Source: AP-15 sp963812675 (GTDB lineage Bacteria > Pseudomonadota > Alphaproteobacteria > ATCC43930 > CGMCC-115725). From it: a DNA stretch of 64,000 nucleotides. Position 1 is the stretch's first letter. Each line of letters starts with the position of its first letter. The notes below the pieces were generated by a model, which saw nothing but the letters and a program-made list of their open reading frames with translations, searched no databases and was not told the origin of the DNA. The DNA is taken from NCBI GenBank assembly GCA_963812675.1, contig CAWEWR010000012.1, positions 1 to 64,000 of the forward strand. Reading direction: 5' to 3'. Both the position numbers and the translations under genes were made by a program. Below, one piece after another: positions 8,372-16,602 of the stretch.

Positions 8372-9047
8372 ATGAACGAGCGCATCTGAGACAAATTTCT
8401 TACCGAGCGCGACAAGGCCGTATTCGCCGCGGGTGGGTTCGGCGCCCGAGCTGGGTTTGGCAAACGGCCGGCTCTACTTGTGATCAACGTCAATTGGGCG
8501 TTCTGCGGCGAGCGGCCGGAACCCATCCTGGAGTCGATCAAGCGATGGCGTACCTCGTGTGGCGAGGAGACCTGGGTGGCTCTTGAATACATTAGGGAAC
8601 TGATAAAATCGGCACGCGCCAAGGGGCTCCGGTCATCTATACCACCGGAGAGCGGCGCGACGATAACTGGGATGCCGGTAGTTGGCGGTGGAAAAGCACG
8701 CGCGGTGATGAGGCAAGTGGGGTCCGCCCACGACGATATCGACGGCAACGAGATCGTCACCTTGATCGCGCCCGGCCCGCGGGACATCGTGATCAAGAAG
8801 CGAAAACCCTCGGGTTTCTTCGGGACGAACCTCGCCTCGTATCTCACACTGCTCGGCTGCGACAGCGTGATTGTCGTCGGAACAACCACTTCGGGCTTGT
8901 GTTCGCGCCACCGTGGTAGACGCGTTCAGCTTCAATTATCGGGTGATCCTGGCGGAAGAGGGCTGTTTCGATCGGAGCGAGGCCAGCCACGCTGTCAGCC
9001 TGTGTGACATGCACGCCAAATACGCCGACGTGGTCCCGACGTTCTGA
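8372..9047 (+). pseudogene. Isochorismatase-family hydrolase, multiply disrupted
   Basis: The remains of a cysteine hydrolase of the isochorismatase / N-carbamoylsarcosine amidase type are readable from the ATG at 8372 (AAGGAG ribosome site at 8358). Lesions in order: a TGA at codon 6; a frameshift near 8629 where VIYTTGERRDDNWDAG should follow; another near 8725; and an extra T near 8897, immediately before the catalytic SGC of the expected SGCVRATVVDAFSFNYRV. The C-terminus (DMHAKYADVVPTF) is intact up to 9047. The gene is certainly inactive as sequenced. The original substrate cannot be assigned. Confidence 0.8.
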
Positions 9048-9162
9048 AATCCTTTCCTACTTCCATCAACCACCAACTGGCCTATTCGATATGCCGGCCG
9101 GCGCTCGCAGCCCCGCAATGCCAATCAAAGAGGCGGCGGAATAGGATCTCGCCTTAACACGG

Positions 9163-9770
9163 TCACTCCGCTGCGGCTGCTCTCTGTGGCTCCGGATTGA
9201 GTTCGCGCAAGCGTGGCATGACTTCCTTCGCAAACAGCGTGATGTTCGCGACCGTATCTTTGTGGTCCAGGAAGCCGCCTTGGCCGAACATTAACAAATT
9301 GCCGAAACCGCCGACGCTGTCGCTGAGCGCCTTGATCTGATCGTACACGTCGTCCGGCGTGCCCGCAAAACAGGTGCCGCTCTCGACCAACTGCTCGATT
9401 GACGCAGTAGTCTGTTCCACCGGATTGCCGTGACGATCCCTGACAAAGCCGCCACGCTTGCCGCCCGCTTTGAGCATCGCAACGTTGGCGGAAAGCGAGT
9501 TGTAGCCGGGCAGGTTTGTGAATGGTTCAGCGACGACCGGCGAGGTGCGCACATAGTCGGCGGCAAGGTTGGCGCGGCGTAGCCCTCCTCGCGAGTTGCT
9601 CCGACGCCGACCACCGCGGCATAAGCGAAACGATCGGGGCCCGCCGTCCAACCAAGCTCCTGCGCGCGTTTGCGATAGGCCTCGAACATCGGGCCGGCGG
9701 CTGACAGCGAGAGCAGAGTTCCAACCACGTGTCCGCGCTCTGCTGCCATCCGGCCGTACAGGTCGCCTGT
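9163..9770 (-). pseudogene. LLM-class flavin-dependent oxidoreductase, C-terminal half only and frameshifted
   Basis: The minus strand encodes the C-terminal half of a luciferase-like monooxygenase. It aligns with the intact paralogue at 53468-54643 from AAERG through FEAYRKRAQELG and TREEGY. The frame then shifts near 9577-9585 and continues through LVESGTCFAGTPDDVYDQI and GNLLMFGQGGFLDHKDTVANI to 9163. The N-terminal half, including the flavin-binding start, is missing because homology ends at about 9750-9770. That is exactly where the unrelated + strand locus begins, which points to a deletion or insertion junction. No function remains. Confidence 0.82.
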
Positions 9771-11171
9771 GCGAACTTCGATCTTGCAATGGATTTCGCG
9801 CGCGATTCATCACTCAGACATCCCTGGCTCTTTGAGCCCATCGGTCATTTGGCAAAGTACAGCGTCCAAGCGGTTCCTCCAGCTAATCGATCGGCGCTCG
9901 TGCTTGCGGCGTTGGAGTTTCCCCTCTCCAGCGAGAAGGCCGTGCCGATGGGTCCGATGCGGTGGCCGAATCCAATAGAGTCATTCTTCGAGACGCGCGC
10001 GGACAGACCTGACGGGGACGCCCGGTGGGCCAACCGAATCAAACAACTTATCGATGAAGCAAGAGCGGGAGCGGCAGCGCGTCCGGAAGCAGCACTGCGC
10101 CTGTACTATCTATCAAGTCGGGGAGCCCAGACCGAAGAAGAACGAGAACCTTTTGGGACCGCACTCTGGTCAGCCAAAGACCATGCAGCGGCGCCGCTTC
10201 CCGCCGGCACTAACCTGCTCGCGGATACTTTTGCCGAACTGCCCGGACCGGACGGAATCGATCCCGAAGCGTCGGTCCGGGCCCGTCTGTTCAATTCCGA
10301 CATCAAGGTGATACTTGCCCACGCGCAACCGGCCGATTCACGTCAGATCGAGGATCAACTCAATCGGCTTCGTGAGATCGGTGCCGCAGCGCAGGGAGCG
10401 CTTCGACCAACGCGAGACCAGGCTGCCAGCCTTTTTTCTGAGATGACGAAGTGGCGACCTCCAACTCATCCAGACGAAATCCGCTCTTCCGCGGCCTTAT
10501 TGCTGGGTCAGTTTCATGAGGGCAGCGGGCAATCAGTCGGCTGGGCTTTGGCGCGCATGGTTGTTCCCTCCCTCGCTCCTGATGATCGAACCGAGGAACG
10601 CGCCCGTGCGCTTCTCGCGCTCATCAGTGAGGCGTCTGCTAGCAGTACTCTCGCTGCGTTGCCTTATTTTTGGTCCTCAGCAGAGGATGTTCGCCAGAAG
10701 ATCGTCCAGCGCATCCGCCGCGCCCTCATCGGACGCGCCTTCGAGGAAGTCGCCGGAGGTGCAGCAGCGATCGAGATCTGGGCGTCGCTGGACCAAGCGA
10801 ACAATACGTCGACCCTGCCCCAGCAAATCGTCGAGCAAGTGATTTCAGCGGTTGAGACCCGTCATAGGATGGGATTGCACGCGCTGCTACGCGCCGCACG
10901 GAAATTGGTTGAAATGAACAAGCTACACGTAGACGACACATCGCGGCTCAGCGAGGCACTCGGTGATCTGATTACCGAGACAGCGTATGACAGGATCGAT
11001 CGCGACAGCCGGGAAGCCACCTCGGTTTCGCTGGTGCGTGCGGAATGTGTGCGACTTGCGCGGGCTCTCGAAGACAGCGGAGCAGGCGGAACCAATACAG
11101 CTACATGGCTAGAACTTGTGGAGGCAGATCCGCTGCCGGAGGTACGGTACGCTTTGGCTAGCGAGATATAA
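9729..11171 (+). CDS. Unrecognised helical-repeat protein upstream of the STAND NTPase, probably 5'-truncated
   Basis: The frame gives 480 residues. The first 12 or so codons overlap the antisense LLM remnant and look spurious; the consistent sequence begins near 9763, with an ATG at 9789 but no ribosome site. The protein is alpha-helical, rich in Leu, Ala, Arg and Glu, without signal, membrane segment or recognisable catalytic motif. The end (EADPLPEVRYALASEI) resembles a HEAT-type repeat. The TAA at 11169-11171 may be premature: reading on gives ten more codons ending in a TGA that overlaps an ATG at 11198 as ATGA, the usual coupling to the next gene. It is likely a partner of the downstream NTPase and has lost its 5' end. 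I cannot name the family. Confidence 0.6.
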   Translation: MSALCCHPAVQVACANFDLAMDFARDSSLRHPWLFEPIGHLAKYSVQAVPPANRSALVLAALEFPLSSEKAVPMGPMRWPNPIESFFETRADRPDGDARWANRIKQLIDEARAGAAARPEAALRLYYLSSRGAQTEEEREPFGTALWSAKDHAAAPLPAGTNLLADTFAELPGPDGIDPEASVRARLFNSDIKVILAHAQPADSRQIEDQLNRLREIGAAAQGALRPTRDQAASLFSEMTKWRPPTHPDEIRSSAALLLGQFHEGSGQSVGWALARMVVPSLAPDDRTEERARALLALISEASASSTLAALPYFWSSAEDVRQKIVQRIRRALIGRAFEEVAGGAAAIEIWASLDQANNTSTLPQQIVEQVISAVETRHRMGLHALLRAARKLVEMNKLHVDDTSRLSEALGDLITETAYDRIDRDSREATSVSLVRAECVRLARALEDSGAGGTNTATWLELVEADPLPEVRYALASEI

Positions 11172-11259
11172 GCATCCAAAGTCCCGCGCAAAAACGGATG
11201 AGCGATCCTGGAAAAACCCGCCTCTTATAAACGATCCCGCTCGCGAAGCGACGGCATCT

Positions 11260-12504
11260 ATGCACGGCTACGCGAGTCAAATATGGCGAAGCGTCCTCAT
11301 CTGGCTAGGCTTGCAAAATACGGAGCGCATGTATCTGGAGGGAGCGGAGGATATAGATGTTATTCACGGTGCGGCAGCGGAAACAATGCAAGTAAAGGCA
11401 ACCGCTGGAAACGTCACGCTGCGTTCACCAGATGTGATTGAAGCGATAAATAATGCGTGGCTACACCAAGACCGCAATCCCGAGCGTCAAATTCGGTATC
11501 GCTTCCTTACAACGGCGAACATCGCAATGGAACAGGGCGACCCTCTGCGCGTGGGTATCCCCGGCCTGCAACTATGGGAGCGGGCGCGACGGGCGACAGA
11601 TGCGGAGGTAAGACATGCCGATACCGAGCGACTGAAGCAATTTCTATTAGCGGAGCAACGCGTTTCCACCCAAGTGCAAGGTTTCCTCCGCGGCTCGGAC
11701 GCATCAACTCTCTGGCTCCGGCTCGTGTCGAGAGTTGAATGGGACACTGATGCGGCAGAAGCGGCCGAGGTAATAAAGGAAATCAAGGACGAGCTCGTTT
11801 CCTGGGGAGCCGAGCGTCACGTTCCGGCCGCAGAGGCGGAAAAGGTAGCGGCGCATCTTTATGAGGCGGCTTGGTCAGTTGCGACGAGGCGCGACGCGGA
11901 TCGATTTCTGGTTCGCGCGGATGCAATTCGGATATTCGACGAAAAGACGCGGACATCGTTGCCGCAAGCGACGGTCTTGGCCTTGTTTGACGCGCTGGCG
12001 CAGGCGGCGGCCGGGCGTGCGCTGGTAGCCCCGCCGCCGCTCGCCGTCATCGGACGGACAAATGTTATCGGTCGAGCGCCATCACTACCCACACGTCAAT
12101 TTTTTCGACCAACAGTAATCGGGATTATTGGCGAGCGACTTCAAAGATCACTCACACTCATATTATACGGCGCCACGGGCACGGGAAAATCGACGTTAGC
12201 TGCGGAGTTTGTGACCGCTGCGAGCACGGCGTGGGGATGGGTTGACCTTCGCGGGGTCGAAGCGGCTGGGCTGGGGCAACGGCTGACTACGGTCAATGCC
12301 GAACTGGAGGGCGAAGAGGGCATCAGACATCTCGTCCTCGACGACCTCGATGTACCTGGGGATTCACGGGCCCTTGAAGCGCCTCTGACAGGCATCAGTA
12401 AAATCCTAGAGGCCCGCGGGGGCAACCTTATCATCACGTCGACGAACGTATTGCCACAACGGCTAGGTTTGGCGCTGGGGTTTTCGCCTGAAGGCAGCTT
12501 TTAG
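11260..12504 (+). CDS. STAND NTPase, 5' part: DUF4297/Cap4-like nuclease domain plus P-loop NTPase
   Basis: From the ATG at 11260 the first 50 residues show a PD-(D/E)XK-type layout typical of DUF4297/Cap4 nucleases: GYASQIWRS, then E27, E30-D31-x-D33 and Q44-V-K46. A P-loop NTPase follows, with Walker A GATGTGKS (12169-12192) and Walker B LVLDD (12331-12345), then a TSTNVLPQRLGL sensor segment. It stops at a TAG (12502-12504), and the frame reopens at once as the next entry. Family homology seems to begin before 11260: an ATG at 11198 gives MSDPGKTRLL and would join the frame at NDPAREATAS after a small shift near 11228. Architecture matches anti-phage STAND (Avs-like) proteins that cleave DNA on sensing phage proteins; that role is inference. 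Confidence 0.75.
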   Translation: MHGYASQIWRSVLIWLGLQNTERMYLEGAEDIDVIHGAAAETMQVKATAGNVTLRSPDVIEAINNAWLHQDRNPERQIRYRFLTTANIAMEQGDPLRVGIPGLQLWERARRATDAEVRHADTERLKQFLLAEQRVSTQVQGFLRGSDASTLWLRLVSRVEWDTDAAEAAEVIKEIKDELVSWGAERHVPAAEAEKVAAHLYEAAWSVATRRDADRFLVRADAIRIFDEKTRTSLPQATVLALFDALAQAAAGRALVAPPPLAVIGRTNVIGRAPSLPTRQFFRPTVIGIIGERLQRSLTLILYGATGTGKSTLAAEFVTAASTAWGWVDLRGVEAAGLGQRLTTVNAELEGEEGIRHLVLDDLDVPGDSRALEAPLTGISKILEARGGNLIITSTNVLPQRLGLALGFSPEGSF

Positions 12505-15288
12505 GTGCCTCCATTCTCTCGCGATGAGATAGCGGCGTTCCTCATAGCGCGCGGCTGTTCGCCAAACTCTCTAGCAAGTCAATGGGCTACGCTGATTGAG
12601 TTGCACACGCAGGGCCATGCTCAACTCGTTCACGCGCGCGTAGCAGCGTTGGAGAGCGCAGGATTTCCGCGGCCGAGTGCTCAGGACCTGACAAAGACAC
12701 CACCTGAGGTGATAGAGGCGCGCGCGGAGGCGCGGCGGCTCCTCGAGTTGCTCGACCCCTCTGCGCGCGAGCTTGTCTGCCGCCTGAGTCTCGGCATTCT
12801 AGCAATGCAGCGGAGACAGGTGATTTCCATTGCCACCCAGGCGCCTGCGGTCAGCGATCCCGGTTTGGCGTTTGATAAGCTCATTGGACCTTGGGTAGAA
12901 ACACTTAGCGAGGACCTATACCGAATTTCCCCCCTGGTGCGGGACGCCGGGGTGGAGATTCAGGGAGCTGCATGGGCCAAAAGGGCGCATCGCGCAATCG
13001 CCAGAGGGCTCCTTGTACTACGTACACTCACGCCGTCAGATTTTTCGTCAATATTACTTCATAGTATAGCGGCAGAAGACTGGGGTGTTATCGGTCAACT
13101 GTCTATGGGAACGTTCAGCGCGGACACGGATACGTGGTCAGCGCTGGCGGAACTGGCGGGGTGGTTTGTACTCGTGGGGACCGGTGAGGAAGTATCAGCG
13201 CCAAACGCGGATCCCTTCACTCTGTTCTTGATTCGACTGCTCCAATATAGGCTTGCAGTGGCCGGAGGCAATGATGATGCCTCGTTGGCCATAATCACCC
13301 GATTTAATCAGGAATTGCCGTCGGGACAGATTGAACAGCCGCTGCAGCTCTGTCGCCAGTTTTTTCTGGCCCAGATTCTCACAGGCACAGAAATTCCATT
13401 GACGGTTACGGAGATCGTTAACGTAGGTACCGAATACGTGAATTTGAGCGATGCGTTATCGGGTATCCTCTCAGAAGCGTTTCACGATATTCCCGAGCAC
13501 ACACTGCAAGGACCTGATCGCTCGTTTGACACGGCATCCGTGGCGGGATTCGCACTTTCGAACCGCGTCAATGACCGACCGGGTATGAAAGAGCTTCTTG
13601 ACGCGTGCGAACCGCTGGCGGTGCCGGTTGCGCGTCGTTTATTGTGGTTCATAGGTGGGACAGAAGCCGTAGCCTCCTTACTATTCGCGCGGTCGTGGCT
13701 TTGGGAATCCCGTCAGCAACCCCCGGATTGGGATGCCGCTCGCGCAGTTTGCCTGCGTGCTTACCGTCTTGCACGCCATTGGGAACTGCCGGGGCTCGCG
13801 CATGCTGCGGCGCGCGCCGCGGCTCAGATCGTCGATGAACATCTTGGCGGACGAGAGGAGGCGTTACGCCTTGCCGATCAACTTGCGGCGGAAATTGGTT
13901 GGTCGCCGTCACAGGAAGATGGACGCGCTGCAATACTTCTCCGAAACGGTGACTTCGCCGGCGCTCTCGAAATTTGGCGACGGATCCTTCCCGGCTGGAA
14001 GGCTCAAAGTGAGTTTGATCTCCAGCAGCAATTTTCGTGTCGTGATGCAGCGATCGCGGCCGCCCGGCTCGATAACTGGAGTGAAGCCGGTGACTGGTTG
14101 GCGGAGGCACGGGAGCGAACGGGTGTGGGAGCGAACCCAATTTACGAAGCTGCGCTATTAATTGACGAGGGCTACGCGCGATGGAAGTCCGGCGATCCGG
14201 CGTCTGCCCTGGGGCGATTGACCGATGACCTTCAGGCTATCGAGCGTCTACCATCGGACGAGGCGGATGAGCAAGCTTACCTGCTTCGGAAAAGGGCGGG
14301 CCATACCGTTATGTGGATGGCAGGAACGGCGGAAAAATCTCCGCCTAAAGGCTTTTCGGCGCCGCCGCCGGCGTGCTGTAGCAGGCTGGACCCGTTGTCG
14401 GGGCCAAGGGTCCCCTCCACGCCGAGCGACATGACGTGGGCACATCTTCTCGACTTCGAGTACGCCGAGCAGCTTGGCGATAATCTCCTCCGGGCGCATG
14501 AGGCTCAACTCGCCAAAAGTCCCTTTGGGCTGGTCCGAGTAACGATCGGAATGCTCCGGATCCGGGATCGCCTCCGCACACTAGCGATAAGCGATCTAGT
14601 GCAGCTTGCTGGAGAATTGGTGGAAGCGACGGAACTGTGCCGTGTGTTCTACAAGGAAGAGGGACACGATGGCGCTGATCCGTTGCCAGCGACTATTCCT
14701 GTCCCCGATCGAGCAAATCTCCCTCGAGATCTCATTTTCGGGGTGATGATTAGCGGTATCTTCGCGCTCGCAGCGCGAGGGGCGTTCACAGAACAGGTGA
14801 CTGGGAGATGGCAAGCCGGCGCTGCTGAGGCACGCCTATCTGGCATGATCGATCCTTGGTTGGAGCTTGTCCGCGGGTTGTTTGTAACTGAAGCGGTCAA
14901 TGCCACCAAAATAGCCCATGACGCTTCTCAGGGTTGGGAACGCCACATTGTAGCCAGTATAAAGATCGGTATTGATAACACTTCCAGACCGAGAGACTTC
15001 CTTACCGTGCATGGATACTGGGCTCAACAGTTACCGCCTTTGCAGTTATCATTTTTCCCCGTTGATGATGTCGAATATTTGGTGACCGAGGGTTGGCGAA
15101 GGCTCTCGGAACGGCCGTTTCTGCTAAGAATGCCTGCGACTACTGTCCCTGCGCTCACGGGAGCACTTGCTAGCACCGCGATCGGCTGGCGTAAAGTCGG
15201 TGAGGTGCTAGTTGCCGCAGAAAACGCGACGCCATGGATAGCACCCGAGCAGATGAGACAAGCCATTCGGAAGTTGGTCGCCGATTAG
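12505..15288 (+). CDS. STAND NTPase, 3' part: winged-helix and helical sensor region, separated by one in-frame TAG
   Basis: 928 codons in the same frame as the preceding entry, separated from it by a single TAG. The first residues (PPFSRDEIAAFLIARG) are what normally follows the NTPase core in STAND proteins. The two entries are therefore one gene of about 1,350 residues. The rest is a long alpha-helical, TPR-like sensor: 'AVCLRAYRLARHWELPGLAHAA' style helices (shown in part), the tryptophan-rich HTVMWMAG segment, and a proline-rich loop around SGPRVPSTPSDMTWAHLL. The GTG at 12505 has no ribosome site, so separate translation is doubtful. Production needs read-through, re-initiation or a sequencing correction. 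Codon use is slightly less GC-biased than the neighbours, which fits horizontal transfer. Confidence 0.7.
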   Translation: MPPFSRDEIAAFLIARGCSPNSLASQWATLIELHTQGHAQLVHARVAALESAGFPRPSAQDLTKTPPEVIEARAEARRLLELLDPSARELVCRLSLGILAMQRRQVISIATQAPAVSDPGLAFDKLIGPWVETLSEDLYRISPLVRDAGVEIQGAAWAKRAHRAIARGLLVLRTLTPSDFSSILLHSIAAEDWGVIGQLSMGTFSADTDTWSALAELAGWFVLVGTGEEVSAPNADPFTLFLIRLLQYRLAVAGGNDDASLAIITRFNQELPSGQIEQPLQLCRQFFLAQILTGTEIPLTVTEIVNVGTEYVNLSDALSGILSEAFHDIPEHTLQGPDRSFDTASVAGFALSNRVNDRPGMKELLDACEPLAVPVARRLLWFIGGTEAVASLLFARSWLWESRQQPPDWDAARAVCLRAYRLARHWELPGLAHAAARAAAQIVDEHLGGREEALRLADQLAAEIGWSPSQEDGRAAILLRNGDFAGALEIWRRILPGWKAQSEFDLQQQFSCRDAAIAAARLDNWSEAGDWLAEARERTGVGANPIYEAALLIDEGYARWKSGDPASALGRLTDDLQAIERLPSDEADEQAYLLRKRAGHTVMWMAGTAEKSPPKGFSAPPPACCSRLDPLSGPRVPSTPSDMTWAHLLDFEYAEQLGDNLLRAHEAQLAKSPFGLVRVTIGMLRIRDRLRTLAISDLVQLAGELVEATELCRVFYKEEGHDGADPLPATIPVPDRANLPRDLIFGVMISGIFALAARGAFTEQVTGRWQAGAAEARLSGMIDPWLELVRGLFVTEAVNATKIAHDASQGWERHIVASIKIGIDNTSRPRDFLTVHGYWAQQLPPLQLSFFPVDDVEYLVTEGWRRLSERPFLLRMPATTVPALTGALASTAIGWRKVGEVLVAAENATPWIAPEQMRQAIRKLVAD

Positions 15289-15647
15289 TGGTATGACCAA
15301 TCTGGGGGCATTGCTCATCTCGCCGCTTATATGGACGGCTTTCACAGATGATCAGGTGTCGAATGCGACGGAGATAAACCGTCTTAACTCAGCGTTGAAG
15401 TCAGGAGGTTCCTAGCGGTCCTTTGGCGACAGAACTCCCACTCGCACTTTGGTCAGCTCCCGACCCACAGCGGTCCTTCGTTTCCCAACCGCGCAGACCT
15501 GGGTTTTGACCCATAGCGGTACTGGTTTGTGGATCATCGCGGTTGGCGCGAAACCGAAATCGCTTATCGGCCTAAACAGCCAATTTCTCTATCCAGCTCG
15601 CCGTCAGGTGGCTCGCCCCGTTCTGTGTAAACGTTGTCGCGAAAGAC
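15289..15647. other. Non-coding stretch after the STAND locus
   Basis: No gene is supported. The motif AGCGGTCCTT/AGCGGTACTG recurs three times, near 15414, 15470 and 15515, each preceded by a C/T-rich word. This looks like decayed short intergenic repeats. No terminator with a T tract was found. Confidence 0.45.
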
Positions 15648-16133
15648 CTATGTCAGCACCGCGTGTGACCGGAGGGCGGTCGGATAGGTGAAGCGTAGGG
15701 TCAGGCGATTCACGCCGTCCCGCCGCTCATATGCGAGACACTGCGCAAATTGCCGCATCAGGTGGATTCCTCGTCCGCCGGCCGGCGTCTCGCTGATCGC
15801 GGTTGGCATGTCCGGAGCAGCGACCCCAAGCGGATCGAAGGCAACGCCGTGGTCTTCGATCGTGACGATGATCCTGTCATCGGCCCGTTCGAGAGCAAGA
15901 TGCACGTCCTTGTTGCGGGTGACCTCGTCCCGACTGCCCGCAAATCCGTGCCGGACGATGTTGGAAAGCGCTTCCTCCAAGCACAATTGGATCGCGAACA
16001 ACGTCGATTGAGGCAGGGCAAACCGTTGCCCCAGGGAATCGCTCCAGTCGCGGACGCGGGCCAGTTCCGAGATTTCCGCCCGAACAACCAGTGTCTCAGC
16101 CACGAGATCGCGCCCCCGGTGCCAGGCTGCCAA
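15648..16133 (-). CDS. RsbW-like serine/threonine kinase (anti-sigma factor type ATPase)
   Basis: 161 residues with the GHKL ATPase fold of anti-sigma kinases: N box EEALSNIVRHGF (E53, E54, N58), G1 box DHGVAFDP, G2 box GGRGIHLMRQFA. Such proteins phosphorylate a STAS-domain antagonist and, when free, sequester a regulator such as a sigma factor. The predicted antagonist gene lies 5 bases upstream on the same strand (16139-16477), so the two form an operon. The phosphatase that would reset the switch is probably the PP2C-type regulator at 20816. No sigma-factor gene is present in this window, so the final target is unknown. The protein is cytoplasmic. Confidence 0.88.
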   Translation of the reverse strand: MAAWHRGRDLVAETLVVRAEISELARVRDWSDSLGQRFALPQSTLFAIQLCLEEALSNIVRHGFAGSRDEVTRNKDVHLALERADDRIIVTIEDHGVAFDPLGVAAPDMPTAISETPAGGRGIHLMRQFAQCLAYERRDGVNRLTLRFTYPTALRSHAVLT

Positions 16134-16138
16134 ACTGG

Positions 16139-16477
16139 CTAGCTTGAAACGGCACCGATGGCAACATCCAGGTCGTGCACGATCGGTACGACGGTGTCGA
16201 TACCGCTGCTGGTCAGCACCTTCTCCACCTCCGCCGTGGGCCTCAAGAGCGCCATCTTGCCGCCCTTCGCGCTTATCGCCTTTGCGCCCATCACAATCGT
16301 CCGGATGCCCATGGAAGCGAGAAACGACACCCGCTCCAAATCAACAACAACTCTCCGCTGACTACCAGAGACGACGCTGAACTGAAGATCTATCTGCTGA
16401 GCTCCAAGTACGTCGAGCCGACCTACAAGATTAACCTTCATAACGCCGTCGGCGAGCGTTTCAATCATCATTTCCAT
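16139..16477 (-). CDS. STAS-domain anti-sigma factor antagonist
   Basis: 112 residues forming a single STAS domain. The phospho-acceptor serine sits in the classical place, FLASMGIRTIV (S55), after the strand VVVDLERV. In partner switching the unphosphorylated form binds the RsbW-type kinase and releases its target. The kinase gene follows after 5 bases. The gene diverges from the histidine kinase operon starting at 16603 across a 125-base gap, so both transcripts may share a control region. The C-terminus (VPIVHDLDVAIGAV) is normal. Confidence in the domain is high; the target regulator is unidentified. Confidence 0.9.
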   Translation of the reverse strand: MEMMIETLADGVMKVNLVGRLDVLGAQQIDLQFSVVSGSQRRVVVDLERVSFLASMGIRTIVMGAKAISAKGGKMALLRPTAEVEKVLTSSGIDTVVPIVHDLDVAIGAVSS

Positions 16478-16602
16478 GGAGCTGTCCTACGGTCTCGCGG
16501 TCGCAATTCGGTGCCCGCTGGCCTTACCCCTTTAGCACGGAAATGTGTAAATTGACATAAATCTGCAATCTGTTAGATACTCGTCAATCTGCTTGAAAAG
16601 AT

